From UMGS1696 sp964621165 (lineage in GTDB: Bacteria; Bacillota; Clostridia; Oscillospirales; CAG-272), in assembly GCA_964621165.1 (NCBI GenBank), contig CAZULC010000011.1, forward strand, positions 1-64,000: a stretch of DNA of 64,000 nt, given 5' to 3'. The notes under the pieces are model-generated. The model was not told the origin of the DNA. It made no database searches and was given only the letters and a program-made list of their open reading frames with translations. This document shows positions 54,741-64,000 of the stretch, piece after piece. Made by a program: the position numbers and the translations under genes. Every line of letters starts with the position of its first letter. Position 1 is the stretch's first letter.

Positions 54741-55817
54741 ATGCCAAAGAAAAATCATGCGCCTGAGCTAGACTACTTTAACGCTGCCGCCTGCTTGCTT
54801 GTCATTCTCATTCATGTTGCGTCGGAGAGTGTTTCCGCGGCTTCCCCTATGTCATGGCAGGGCGGAGTGGTGTTCTTTCTCTGGAAAATACCGGCGTTTG
54901 TGGTTCCGGCGTTCCTCTTCGCGGGTGCTGTGAAGGTCTCTCTCAACATGCCGGACAGGCTTACCTTTGGCGGATATCTTCGCTACATGCGCGGGAGGGT
55001 ATTACGGATTTATCTTCCTTATATTATATGGAACCTGATTTATTACGCTGTGTTTCTGAAAATCGGCTATGTCAAAGGCTCATTGGACGAGCTTGTTCGG
55101 TATATTCTTGTGGGAAACATGTCCGCCCCGTTTTATTACGTCGTCATCACCATGCAGTTCTATCTTCTTCTGCCCCTGTGGAAGCTGATTCTCGACAAAA
55201 TTTCCCCTCTGACGGCTGTCCCGTGCGCGCTTTTCGTAACTTACGCTTCCTTCAATGGCGACAGGTTCATCTCACAGCTGATTCCCGGATTTGCTTACTC
55301 GTCGCGCATGTTTTACTCCTACCTGATTTTCTGGGTCATGGGGTTGTACAGCGGACGGAACTGGAAAAAATTTACATGCGAAGTGGAAAAGAACGGCCGG
55401 TCAGGGGCGGTCATATCGGCGGTTTTCATTGCGGCTCACGCTACTCTCGCTTATTTGCAGCAGGACTTCGGGATGTACCTCTTCGATCTGCGCTTTTTCA
55501 AGACCATCGCTGACGTGCTGTCAATTTTCCTCCTGCTTGAGCTGTGCCTTAAAATTAAAAAATCCGCTGAATCGGGAAAAATCGGCGCAAAACTGACTCC
55601 GGTGCTTGAGAAAATCCACTCCGCGTCATTTTTCGTCTACCTGTCCCACGCTCTGATTCTGATGCTGACGGGAATCGCCCTCGACAAAGCGGGAGTGACG
55701 GAGCTGACCCTTCGCTTGTCCGTTGAAGCAGCCGCCGGATTCACCCTTCCGTTTATCCTGTACTTCTGCGTCGGATGGGTGAAAACTGTAGTTAAGAGCA
55801 AAAATAAAGGGCCGTGA
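54741..55817 (+). CDS. Acyltransferase-3-family integral membrane protein
   Basis: 358 aa, about ten membrane helices. The N-terminus ELDYFNAAACLLVILIHVASE carries the family His near residue 25, and the arrangement RVLRIYLPYIIWNLIYYAV fits the OafA/WecH O-acyltransferase group, which decorates surface glycans with acetyl or similar groups. Substrate unknown. AAGGAG precedes the ATG. Stop overlaps the extended frame of the next gene, which has its own promoter. Confidence 0.88.
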   Translation: MPKKNHAPELDYFNAAACLLVILIHVASESVSAASPMSWQGGVVFFLWKIPAFVVPAFLFAGAVKVSLNMPDRLTFGGYLRYMRGRVLRIYLPYIIWNLIYYAVFLKIGYVKGSLDELVRYILVGNMSAPFYYVVITMQFYLLLPLWKLILDKISPLTAVPCALFVTYASFNGDRFISQLIPGFAYSSRMFYSYLIFWVMGLYSGRNWKKFTCEVEKNGRSGAVISAVFIAAHATLAYLQQDFGMYLFDLRFFKTIADVLSIFLLLELCLKIKKSAESGKIGAKLTPVLEKIHSASFFVYLSHALILMLTGIALDKAGVTELTLRLSVEAAAGFTLPFILYFCVGWVKTVVKSKNKGP

Positions 55818-55843
55818 GGGCTATATTCCGTTTATTTTGTGAA

Positions 55844-55872
55844 TTGACAGAAAAAGAAAATTATGCTATTAT
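55844..55872 (+). promoter_or_regulatory. Promoter of the methyltransferase gene
   Basis: TTGACA at 55844-55849, 17-bp spacer, TATTAT at 55867-55872. It supports the methyltransferase start at 55928 and not at 55814. Confidence 0.82.
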
Positions 55873-55927
55873 TAATTCAGATGGGCTGTTTTTCAGCTTA
55901 ACTTTATACATAAGTGGTAATTCTATT

Positions 55928-56722
55928 ATGGATATGTTTGAATATTACGGACTGTTCCGTGAAGAGCATGGAGCTGACCGTCTGCAGATTGCCGAGAGCC
56001 GGATTATCGAGCATCTTTTTGACAAATACCTTCCGGCTGAGGGAAGAGTCATTGATACCGCCGCCGGTACGGGAACTTTTGCCTTCCGCTTTGCCGAGCT
56101 GGGATATAAGGTAACGGCCGGGGACCTGCTTGAGGAACATGTGGCGGAAATACGCTCAAATCCCAAGTGCGCCCTCCTCGAGAATACCTACTGCGCAAGC
56201 CCGAAAAACCTCGTACAGTTCGAGAGCGAATCCTTTGATATCCTAGTCTCGATGGGTCCGGTTTACCACATGAAGACCAGACAGGAGCGTGAGAGCTTCC
56301 TCAAGGAGTCCCTGCGCGTGCTCAAGCCAGAAGGCTACATAGCGTTCACTTTCATGACTCCCACTGCCATGACTCTGGGTCAGTACTTCAAGGCAATGCG
56401 TACCTCCGACACACTCGACCGTCTCAAGGCTTACCGTACTCTCGCGCAGGTGCAGAAAACCGGAAGCGTGGGCATGTTCAGCGCGTCAACTCTCGAGGAA
56501 ATGACGGAAATGTCAAGAGAATACAGCGTCGATATACTGACGATTGCCTCGACCTACAGTCTGCTCTACAACATGGTCGATGAGGTTAACAAAATGAGCG
56601 ATGATGAGTTCGAGCGTTTCCTTCTCGCTCAGTACGCCACCGCTGAGGACCCCTTTGTTGCGCGTTTCTGCATGCGCGGGTTATACATCGGACGGAAGAA
56701 GCAGAGAGACATGTTCGACTGA
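55928..56722 (+). CDS. SAM-dependent methyltransferase (class I)
   Basis: 264 aa from ATG 55928 (MDMFEYYGLFREEHG). SAM motif I VIDTAAGTGTFAFRFAELG near residue 45, acidic AGDLLEE (motif II), FDILVSMGPVYHM and LKPEGYIAFTFM (later motifs). Cytosolic. Substrate unknown. Its neighbours give no clue. It ends at a terminator (56765-56795). Confidence 0.88.
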   Translation: MDMFEYYGLFREEHGADRLQIAESRIIEHLFDKYLPAEGRVIDTAAGTGTFAFRFAELGYKVTAGDLLEEHVAEIRSNPKCALLENTYCASPKNLVQFESESFDILVSMGPVYHMKTRQERESFLKESLRVLKPEGYIAFTFMTPTAMTLGQYFKAMRTSDTLDRLKAYRTLAQVQKTGSVGMFSASTLEEMTEMSREYSVDILTIASTYSLLYNMVDEVNKMSDDEFERFLLAQYATAEDPFVARFCMRGLYIGRKKQRDMFD

Positions 56723-56764
56723 TGAGTATTTTGTAAAAATTTAGAATAACCGGAAAAATTATCA

Positions 56765-56795
56765 AAGCGGCGGAACTTTCTGCCGTTTTTTTGTC
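56765..56795 (+). terminator. Terminator after the methyltransferase
   Basis: CGGCGGA pairs with TCTGCCG around ACTT, followed by seven T. Confidence 0.75.
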
Positions 56796-56838
56796 TTATT
56801 AAGTAAAGCGCATTATGTATTTTTAATGGGGGTTTGTT

Positions 56839-58718
56839 ATGAAAAAGCTGATTACAGCATTGTTCGCGGCGGCTCTGCTGCTGATTCTGCCGGGGTGCGG
56901 GACGGACGAAAATCCCGCAGGAGACGAAAAGTCACCTCCCATGGTGGAAAACAGCCCAATACAGTACAGCCCCGACGACATTCCCGACGGCGCGGAATAC
57001 CTTACCATATGCAGGACCAAAAGCGGCGGTACATACAAAATCAAGTCCGATGAGAATACGCAAAGGTTTTACTCGGATGAGCTTGAAGACGCCTGCTATT
57101 ACATCTCCCGCGGAGAGAATCCGGAACTTCTGACCGGCACATCCGAGGGAGAGCTTGTGTTTGACGACAACGGACTTCTGCTGGTGTATTCAGACGGAAG
57201 AACGGCTGAGCTGCCATTTGATTCGGAAAAGCTCGACGGTGCGTGGACTTAACGGGATGAAATCAAAGATGAAGTAACCGGCGTCCTGCTGATGGAAGTA
57301 CCGGACGAAAACGACGTGGAAAAAGAGTACTACTACAGCGTATTCGCCGACAAAATCACCTATTAAACCGCTCCTGACAAAATCTTCGGCTACAGAAACT
57401 GTTCATACAATAGGATTGTTCTCGTGACAAAGGGAAAATGGAATCCCCAGTCCACTCTTGTATTGGCCGGAAATGACGGCAGCGTGTAGCACACCTTTGA
57501 AGGAATCGCAGAAATTGTGGGAAACAATAGTGAAATGTACTACACATTGATAACCAAAGGTTTCGACAGCTGGATTTTCGACGAGCTGTACAATTCGGAT
57601 TTCGAAAAAATTGTGGATTCCGACAGACGTTTTCTCACCCCTTCCGTCACATCCGATGGGTATGCCGTACTTGTCGAGGACGTGTATTTTGACATCGAGA
57701 CCGGCGTCACTGACTACACGAAAACTTATACTGTTGTAGACAAAAGCGGAAATACGGTTTACTCCAGTCCCATTTATTCCATCGTTCTCGGCGGAGTTGA
57801 CGACGGGGTTTACGTCCACGACGGGAAAGACATCAACCTCATCACATGGGATGGCGGATTTGTGTATAAACTTGTCAAGGTGGGCGAACGTGACTCTGCC
57901 AAATACGGTTATCAGCCCTGCGGAAGATTTGAACGCGGCGAATTCTACCCCGGTGATTATGATGAGTCATACAGGTACTACAAAAATAAAGGCAAAGCTG
58001 AAAAGCCAAAACATGCCTACAATAAAGGCTGGGATGGCGTTGACGGCGGGATTTACATGACGATTACGAAAGCAGGTGAGGCCGCTGGAATTCCCGGAGA
58101 CTCGGCTTAGTACGTCTACATGCCCGACAGCGGAAAAAGCGGCGTTGTTGCCAGCGAGCACATGAAATACTGCAAGCCCGTGCTGTACCTCTATCCCGAG
58201 AACGTGTGCGAAATCAACGTAACCTTCGCCCATCCCGAGCGGCTGAAAACAGTCTACCCCGCGTACGACAGCACAACAGGCTGGAACGTCACCGCCAAGC
58301 CCGACGGAACTTTGGCTGACTCAGACGGACGAAACTACTACGCCCTCTACTGGACGAAAACGGCGCGGTCATCCCGGACTGGAGCGAGGGATTTTCGATA
58401 AAACGGGATGAAGCTGCAGAATTCCTCGAAGAAAAGCTTGAGCAAATCGGCTTGACATGGCGGGTGGCGGACGAGTTCATCATGTACTGGCTGCCGTACT
58501 TTGAGAAAAACGAATACACGCAGGTCTGGTTCGAGTTCACCGACTCACGGGAGACCGAAAACAAGCTCACCATAACCCTCGAGCCGGATTCGCTTCTGCG
58601 TTTCGCGATTCACCTGAAAGGTGCGGATTCCGACGTTGACTTGCCTGAGCAGAAAATCCCCACGTTCGAGCTGTCCGGATTCACAGCCGTCGAGTGGAAC
58701 GAAGTTTATCACGAATAA
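56839..58718 (+). pseudogene. Decayed lipoprotein, propeller-like domain plus YLYPE module
   Basis: Begins with a good lipoprotein signal (MKKLITALFAAALLLILPGCG). The same frame is then cut by TAA 57250-57252, TAA 57364-57366, TAG 57487-57489 and TAG 58108-58110, yet stays protein-like between them (ITKGFDSWIFDELYNSDFEK; DINLITWDGGFVYKLVKVG). After the last stop comes the module KPVLYLYPENVCEINVTFAH and WNVTAKPDGTLADSDGRN, known in Clostridial hypothetical lipoproteins. A frameshift near 58352 switches to the frame ending at TAA 58718. Original length about 625 aa. Function unknown; certainly inactive at full length. Confidence 0.92.
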
Positions 58719-58756
58719 AAATCATATCATATTGATATTTTACAAGAAAAACAGTA

Positions 58757-59948
58757 ATGAAAAAGCCGACAGTCATAATTTTAGCGACGGCTCTGGTGCT
58801 AACGGGATGCGAAATCAGCGATTCTACGGAGGAAACTCTGCTTCCACCCCAGCCCGAGACGGAAAAGAACGAACGACCATCAGACACCCGACAACCCGAC
58901 AATTACAAGCGTCAGCGCACCCGTGAAGCACAGCACATTGTCCGGAGACGCTTACGTAACCAACGAGGACGGACTGCGGCTTGTTTATACCGACGGACGT
59001 GAGCCGGTTGAGCTTCCCTTTGAGGACGGCGGTGAGACGACTATTCAAGCGGGGAGATGACGGGAGTGGTTCAGGAGGGAGCGTATGATGAGCAGAGCTA
59101 TCGGAACAGCGCCTACTACAGCATATCCAACGGAAGGATCACATGCACAACCGAAGGAGAATGATTCAATCGGTCTGACCTCGTACAACGGATTGATTTT
59201 AGCCTACAGAAGCGTCCACGACGAAGCCGACCCGCGCAAGGAAGCAACACTCGTGATTGGCAGCGAAACCGGCGAGACGCTCCACGCTTTCATGGGCTAC
59301 ACGGATATAAAATGCGGCGACGGCGGGATGTACTACCTTGTAAACACAAGGAATTACAGCTATAACGCCTACGACAGGGTTTACAATTTCGATTTCGAAA
59401 AAATAGCCGAAATTGACGGTCGGTATAAATCGTTTGCAGTCACATCCGAGGGATATGCGGTTATGTGCGGGGACGGGGAAGACGGAAAAGTTCACTTCTA
59501 CACCGTAATCGACGACAAGGGGGATGAAATCTACTCCAGTCCCATGTACGACAATGTGATCAGCATAGTCGGGAATTGGGCGTACGTCCTCGAGGAAAAC
59601 CGAATCAACCTGCGGTACTGGAACGGCGGCTTCCTATACACCCTTGTCGAGATTGACGATGAGGACCTTGAGTATCTTGCGGGAGGTCTCTCCCGGGAGT
59701 TTGATATTGCGGTTTACACCACAGGCGTGTACCACCATGAGCCGACAGGATGGTATAAAAACGCGGGTACGGCGGATTCACCCGAATATATCCCCGAGGA
59801 AGAGTGCGGTATTCAGTCGGGAGTTTACATAAATCTGTACTATACCAACCCCTCATCAGACATTCCCGGAGTGTCAGCCGACTACGTTTTTGACCCGGCA
59901 ACAAGCATGAACGGAGTTTTCGCCCTTGATGTAATTCCGATGACATAA
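58757..59948 (+). pseudogene. Decayed paralogous lipoprotein
   Basis: Starts as a lipoprotein (MKKPTVIILATALVLTGCE). Frames shift near 58880, near 59035 and near 59160. The intermediate pieces read well (SGDAYVTNEDGLRLVYTDG; SYRNSAYYSISNGRITCTT). The last frame (from about 59155) resembles the previous pseudogene closely: VYNFDFEKIAEID, VTSEGYAVM, DEIYSSPMYD, NLRYWNGGFLYTLVEI. It lacks the YLYPE module. Tandem paralogue, dead. Confidence 0.9.
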
Positions 59949-59949
59949 T

Positions 59950-59998
59950 AAAAATCCCATGTAGAATCCGATTTTATTCAGCCAATCCATGGGATTTT
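59950..59998. terminator. Bidirectional terminator between convergent lipoprotein pseudogenes
   Basis: AAAATCCCATG pairs with CATGGGATTTT, A/T-flanked on both sides. Confidence 0.75.
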
Positions 59999-60003
59999 CT
60001 GTG

Positions 60004-60658
60004 TTATTTATTTTTCGGCAGCCGCTCGAATTCTAAATAATTCCCCTCCGGCTCCTCGAGATAGCGAACTTTTATTTCATTTGCCACACTGGAGGCGTAA
60101 TCCTCATTCACTCTTCCGGACGTGCGGACGTACGCGAAAAAGGTGACGGTTTTCTCACTCTCGTCAATTGTAATGTCGTCCCGTCCCGCATTACGGTAAA
60201 ACTTTACCGCGTCGTCGAAGGTGCCGTAGAACTTGTATTTTTGCCCGCCCTCGTCAACCGGTTCTTTGTCAAGCATGTGGGTTGGAGCGAACAGGGAAAA
60301 GTCGGTGTTGTACGGCAGTCGGCAGTGGGTGATTAAAAATTTGTCGCCGTCTATGTAATCTCCGTCGAATATGACGAAATAATAGTCACACTCGTTTTCC
60401 TGACCGTGATGAGCACATCCGAGAAGTTGTCGGTTTTGTAAATCTCAGCCTTTGCACCGGAGGAGTTTATTTTTTGCATATTTCTTCAATTGTACTTTCG
60501 CAGCTAAAGTAACCGTTGTAGTATGAATCATATTCAACGAGAAGTGTGTAGCTGTATTCGTGGAAATAGTCAAAATTTTCCGGATCATTATTCGGTCAGC
60601 AGGAGAACATTGTCAGACAAAACAGAAAAGTCAAAAATAACGCTGTGACTTTTTTCAT
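60004..60658 (-). pseudogene. Decayed small lipoprotein
   Basis: Read from ATG 60658 on the minus strand: MKKVTALFLTFLFCLTMFSC, whose lipobox Cys is directly followed by TGA. The frame goes on (NNDPENFDYFHEYSYTLLVE) to a TAA at the AAATAA near 60470. At least one shift later it continues from CDYYFVIFDGDYIDGDKF into the open frame 60276-60004 (DDAVKFYRNAGRDDITIDES). About 215 aa originally. No known function. Third dead lipoprotein in a row. Confidence 0.78.
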
Positions 60659-60679
60659 TTCATAGCCTTTTCCGCCGTG

Positions 60680-62914
60680 TCAATGCACGACAACTTTATA
60701 ATTCTTTATCTCTCCGTCAGCTGTCACCTTAACCTCGCCGTCGGCCATCTCCGCATAAATCACGCCGACTTTCTTTCCTTCCATATTATAAACCACCCGC
60801 TCGGCTTTACCCGTCAGCTTGTACACATGAACCGTCAGCCCGTCCGTGTAGTCGTAGTCGGGGCGGTCGTCGCGCGCACCTACGGGAATAATTGAGTTTT
60901 CCCTCACGTACAGCGGTAGCGAGAAGAAATCGTGCTTTTCCTTCACCCAGCCGGTTTTCTCCGCACATTCGCCGGTGAGCAGCGACGTCCACCTGCCCTC
61001 GGGAAGATAGAACGTCACGTTCCCATCTTTCGTGAACACGGGAGCTACAAGCAGACTGTCGCCAAGCATGTACTGTCGGTCCAAATCCTCGCAGGAGATG
61101 TCTCCCGGGAATTCGAGAACCATCGCCCGCATAGCAGGAACGCCCTTTTCGTGAGCATCAACCGCCGCGCCGTAGATGTATGGCATGAGCGAATTTTTCA
61201 GTTTGGAGAACTGTCTCACAACCGCAACGGATTCAGTGCCATCGACCTCGCCTTCCTTTGAGAACAGCCACGGAACCCGGTAGGAGCCTGAGCCGTGGAG
61301 TCTGGAGTGGGTTGAGAGAAGCCCGAACACCGCCCATCTCTTGTATAAATCCGCGCTTGCCGTGCCTTCGAACCCGCTGATGTCGTGGCTCCAGAAGCCA
61401 AATCCTGAGAGACAGAGTGACAGCCCGCCGCGCAGGGATTCAGCCATGGACGGATAGGTGGAGTTGCAGTCGCCGCCCCAGTGAACCGGGAATTTCTGCC
61501 CGCCAACCGTCGCGCTTCTGGCAAAGAGACACGCTTCACCTTCGCCCCGCTCACGTTCAAGAAGCTCAAACACGCATTTGTTGTAGAGGTACGTGTAGTA
61601 GTTGTGCATACGGAGAGGGTCGCTGCCGTCATAATATACGCAGTCCACCGGGATTCTCTCGCCGAAGTCGGTCTTGAAGCAGTCCACGCCGTCGTCCAGC
61701 AGATTTTTCAGCTTGCTCTGGTACCAATTCCACGCATCGGGGTTTGTGAAGTCCACGATTCCCATGCCTGCCTGCCACAAATCCGTCTGCCACACGTCGC
61801 CGTTTGCTTTCTTTAATAAATACCCGCGCTCAGACGCTTCCGTGAACAGTGACGACCGCTGGGCAATGTATGGGTTTATCCACACGCAGATTTTCAGCCC
61901 CTGCGCCTTTATTCTCCCGAGCATTTCCTTGGGCCTTGGGAACATTGCCGGGTCCCACGTGAAGTCGCACCACTGATTTTCCCGCATCCAGTAGCAGTCG
62001 AAGTGAAACACGGACAAGGGAATATCACGCTCCTTCATGCCAGAGACGAAGCTCATAACCGTTTTTTCGTCATAAGACGTGGTGAAGGATGAGGTGAGCC
62101 AGAGTCCGAATGACCACGCAGGAGGAAGAGCCGGCTTTCCCGTCAGGCTGGTGTAATTCTCAAGCACCTCTTTCATTGAAGCACCGCCGATTATCATGAA
62201 GTCGATTTTCTCCCCGGGAACGGAAAACTGCGCTCTCGTGACGTGCTCAGTGGCAATTTCATATGACACCGGACCGGAGTCGTTGACCAGCACGCCGTAA
62301 TTCATGTTTGTGATGTAGAACGGAATTGATTTATATGAAATTTCCGTGCAGGTTCCGCCATCCTCGTTCCACGTCTCCACTGACTGCCCGTTCTTTACAA
62401 ATGGCGTGAACCTCTCCCCCAGTCCGTAGACCTTCTCGCCGATTGCAAGATCCAGCTGGACTCGCATGAAGGGACCGTCGGGGGTTTTCATGTAGCTTAT
62501 CATGGAATGCCCGAACCGGTTTCCCACCGACGTGAGCTTTCTTCCGTCGTAGTAGTATGTGAATTCGCAGGGATTTTTGTGGACTCTCAGCTCGGTCAGC
62601 CCGCTTTTGACGGAAATCACCGCGCCGTTTTCGGGACAGCTTACCTCAAGAGGGGAGTTTTCTTCTTCAAGCTCTAACCTCGGGTATTTCGCAGCCCCGC
62701 CGATAAAGTGGAACACCTCCGTCCTGATGATGTTTTCCTTCGGGGACGACACGTACATCTCAAGTATGGGACCGCCCATGCCGCGCCCGTCGTAATTGTA
62801 GTCGACTACGTAGAGATAAAGTCTGTTCCCCTCAAGCCGAACCTCCCGCACTTGCACCGCGTCGTGATTCTCGACTCCATCCCGGTTGAGCCAATAGCCT
62901 TTTGTGAATTTCAT
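60680..62914 (-). CDS. Glycoside hydrolase family 31 enzyme (alpha-xylosidase-like)
   Basis: 744 aa. N-terminal beta domain, then a TIM barrel with the nucleophile Asp in KTDFGERIPVDC (about residue 420, the KTDFGE form typical of YicI-like alpha-xylosidases) and the acid/base Asp in HWGGDCNSTYPSM (about 485). Other marks: WSFGLWLTSSFTTSYDE and FHFDCYWMRENQWCDFTWD. No signal peptide: cytosolic. It releases alpha-xylose or alpha-glucose from oligosaccharides (family knowledge). AAAGGCAGG precedes the ATG. No transporter gene adjoins it. Confidence 0.92.
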   Translation of the reverse strand: MKFTKGYWLNRDGVENHDAVQVREVRLEGNRLYLYVVDYNYDGRGMGGPILEMYVSSPKENIIRTEVFHFIGGAAKYPRLELEEENSPLEVSCPENGAVISVKSGLTELRVHKNPCEFTYYYDGRKLTSVGNRFGHSMISYMKTPDGPFMRVQLDLAIGEKVYGLGERFTPFVKNGQSVETWNEDGGTCTEISYKSIPFYITNMNYGVLVNDSGPVSYEIATEHVTRAQFSVPGEKIDFMIIGGASMKEVLENYTSLTGKPALPPAWSFGLWLTSSFTTSYDEKTVMSFVSGMKERDIPLSVFHFDCYWMRENQWCDFTWDPAMFPRPKEMLGRIKAQGLKICVWINPYIAQRSSLFTEASERGYLLKKANGDVWQTDLWQAGMGIVDFTNPDAWNWYQSKLKNLLDDGVDCFKTDFGERIPVDCVYYDGSDPLRMHNYYTYLYNKCVFELLERERGEGEACLFARSATVGGQKFPVHWGGDCNSTYPSMAESLRGGLSLCLSGFGFWSHDISGFEGTASADLYKRWAVFGLLSTHSRLHGSGSYRVPWLFSKEGEVDGTESVAVVRQFSKLKNSLMPYIYGAAVDAHEKGVPAMRAMVLEFPGDISCEDLDRQYMLGDSLLVAPVFTKDGNVTFYLPEGRWTSLLTGECAEKTGWVKEKHDFFSLPLYVRENSIIPVGARDDRPDYDYTDGLTVHVYKLTGKAERVVYNMEGKKVGVIYAEMADGEVKVTADGEIKNYKVVVH

Positions 62915-63153
62915 AATGAGTCCTGCCTTTATGTAAAATTTATCGTTATATTATTATAACATATTTCTTCGGATTTTTGTATGCTTTTTCTACTAATATC
63001 CTGCTTAAATTGTCGTTTGATTGTAACATTATTGTGAATTCTCCCGCGCGGTATTGATTTATGTGAAAAAAAGATGAATAATATATAGGAAAGCTTTTTC
63101 AGAGCCGAAAAAACCAAAGTCATTTTAATAAATTCATTCAATGGAGAAAAATC

Positions 63154-64000
63154 ATGAAAAAAACCGTTTGGAAAATACTCAAGGAATACTCGCTCATCCT
63201 GTTAGGAAGCCTGATTTACGCCGTGGCTTTTGACTGGCTGTTTGTGCCAAACAATATCGTAATGGGCGGACTTACGGGTATTTCCCAGATTTTACAGCAC
63301 TTTATTCCAAAAATTCCCATAGGTACGGCGGTGATTGTGATGAACATTCCGCTGTTTGCCCTCGGAGTCAAGCTTCAGGGAATTCATCTTCTGCTGTCGT
63401 CCCTTTTCGCGATGGCTACAAGCTCGGTTTTCATCGACGTGATTCCCCTGTTCGTGGACTTCAGGCCCATGGGGGACCAGCTTATGTCCAGTGTTTTGGG
63501 CGGTGCGCTTATCGGTCTGTCAATTGGAATCCAGCTCTGGGAAGGGGCGACCACCGGCGGAACGGAGCTTGGGGCGAGACTCTTGAAATACAAGTTCCAC
63601 CATATTCCTATAGGCAAGCTGTGCCTGTTCATCGACCTCGCCGTAATCGTGATGTACACCGCCACCTGCGGGGATCTGAGGGACGGACTTTACGCGGGAA
63701 TAGCCATGTACGTCAGCAGCATAGCCATGGACAGCCTGATTTACGGCCGGCGTGTGGCGAAGGTTGCCTGCATAATCTGCGACGACGGCGAGAAGAAGGA
63801 AAAAATGAAGGAGGAGCTTCTCAAAATGGACCTTGGTGTGACGAGTATAAATGCCGAGGGAGGCTACAGCGGTGGAGGCAAGAACGTGCTGATATGCGCA
63901 TTCAAACCGAGCAGAATTTCAGCTCTCAAGATTGCGGTGACGGAGATAGACCCGAACGCGTTCGTCATAGTCTGCGAGGCCCAGGAAGTGTTCGGAGAAG
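63154..64000 (+). CDS. YitT-family membrane protein 2, cut by the window edge
   Basis: Starts at ATG 63154 after ATGGAGAAAAATC and stays open to the last base (282 codons seen, no stop). Five to six membrane helices (SLILLGSLIYAVAFDWLFVP; NNIVMGGLTGISQIL; GIQLWEGATTGGTELGA) and a C-terminal DUF2179 domain (AKVACIICDDGEKKEKM, ending near the edge with FVIVCEAQEVFGE). Paralogue of the gene at 33211, with low identity. Confidence 0.93.
   Translation, partial: MKKTVWKILKEYSLILLGSLIYAVAFDWLFVPNNIVMGGLTGISQILQHFIPKIPIGTAVIVMNIPLFALGVKLQGIHLLLSSLFAMATSSVFIDVIPLFVDFRPMGDQLMSSVLGGALIGLSIGIQLWEGATTGGTELGARLLKYKFHHIPIGKLCLFIDLAVIVMYTATCGDLRDGLYAGIAMYVSSIAMDSLIYGRRVAKVACIICDDGEKKEKMKEELLKMDLGVTSINAEGGYSGGGKNVLICAFKPSRISALKIAVTEIDPNAFVIVCEAQEVFGE

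Noticed and set aside
55814..55927. Methyltransferase start at 55814 overlapping the acyltransferase stop
   Set aside because: A promoter (55844-55872) lies within the extension and the family begins at the ATG 55928.
56839..58718. Stop-codon reassignment as the cause of in-frame stops in conserved sequence
   Set aside because: TAA, TAG and TGA all occur as lesions, often together with frameshifts, and all three end intact housekeeping genes (for example TGA in atpA, TAA in atpF, TAG in fabG).

Overview
The window looks like a chromosomal segment of a low-to-mid GC, monoderm Clostridia-type bacterium. I infer this from the consensus sigma-A promoters (TTGACA/TATAAT, almost always with a 17-bp spacer), strong AGGAGG ribosome sites, a FabK-type fatty-acid operon, YitT proteins, an SLH-domain surface protein, a CD1247-like acidic protein and lipobox lipoproteins. 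No outer-membrane genes are seen. The exact lineage (an Oscillospirales-like gut anaerobe is my guess) cannot be fixed from the sequence alone. All three stop codons are used normally by intact housekeeping genes.

Layout. 1-2.8 kb: a decayed stretch with a beta-propeller-like remnant, an ABC ATPase and an XRE-TPR regulator, each with several lesions. 2.8-3.6 kb: an atypical SDR oxidoreductase. 3.6-7.5 kb: an 89-bp repeat in tandem, then two tandem solute-binding lipoproteins whose 3' 1.26 kb is identical. 7.6-16 kb: an XRE-cupin-acyl-CoA-ligase fusion, a P-loop kinase, tRNA-Thr, pfkA, a PiT/DUF47 phosphate pair and a HerA-like ATPase. 16-18.3 kb: SLH lipoprotein and a GNAT pseudogene. 18.4-26 kb: a complete F1Fo ATP synthase operon (atpI-B-E-F-H-A-G-D-C); its c subunit carries a two-carboxylate motif suggesting Na+ coupling and its epsilon subunit is short. 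26-34 kb: yccF, CD1247-like protein, efp, Ca2+-type P-ATPase, MFS carrier, an orphan ABC ATPase, yitT. 34-40.5 kb: an unknown protein and a dead Agr/Lyt-type two-component system followed by two dead ABC exporters. 40.6-48.1 kb: the minus-strand fatty-acid synthesis operon fabH-acpP-fabK-fabD-fabG-fabF-fabZ-accD-accA (accB and accC are absent). 48.3-51.5 kb: ECF sigma, zinc-finger anti-sigma, G5/3D cell-wall protein, MarR regulator. 51.6-56.7 kb: tRNA-Val, an M28 peptidase with a nonsense codon, a DapA-family lyase, a membrane acyltransferase and a methyltransferase. 56.8-60.7 kb: three decayed lipoprotein genes. 60.7 kb to the end: a GH31 alpha-xylosidase-like enzyme and a second YitT protein running off the edge.

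Two themes stand out. First, accessory genes (surface lipoproteins, signalling, exporters, regulators) are decaying by mixed nonsense and frameshift lesions, while energy, lipid and translation genes stay intact; this reads as reductive evolution. Second, two families of dispersed, non-coding repeats lie between genes. One of them (about 115-145 bp; copies after atpF, efp and fabG and a partial copy before the DapA-family gene) begins immediately after a stop codon, sits between co-directional genes, and folds into hairpins whose stems change on both sides between copies. That is the best candidate here for an undescribed RNA or mobile element.
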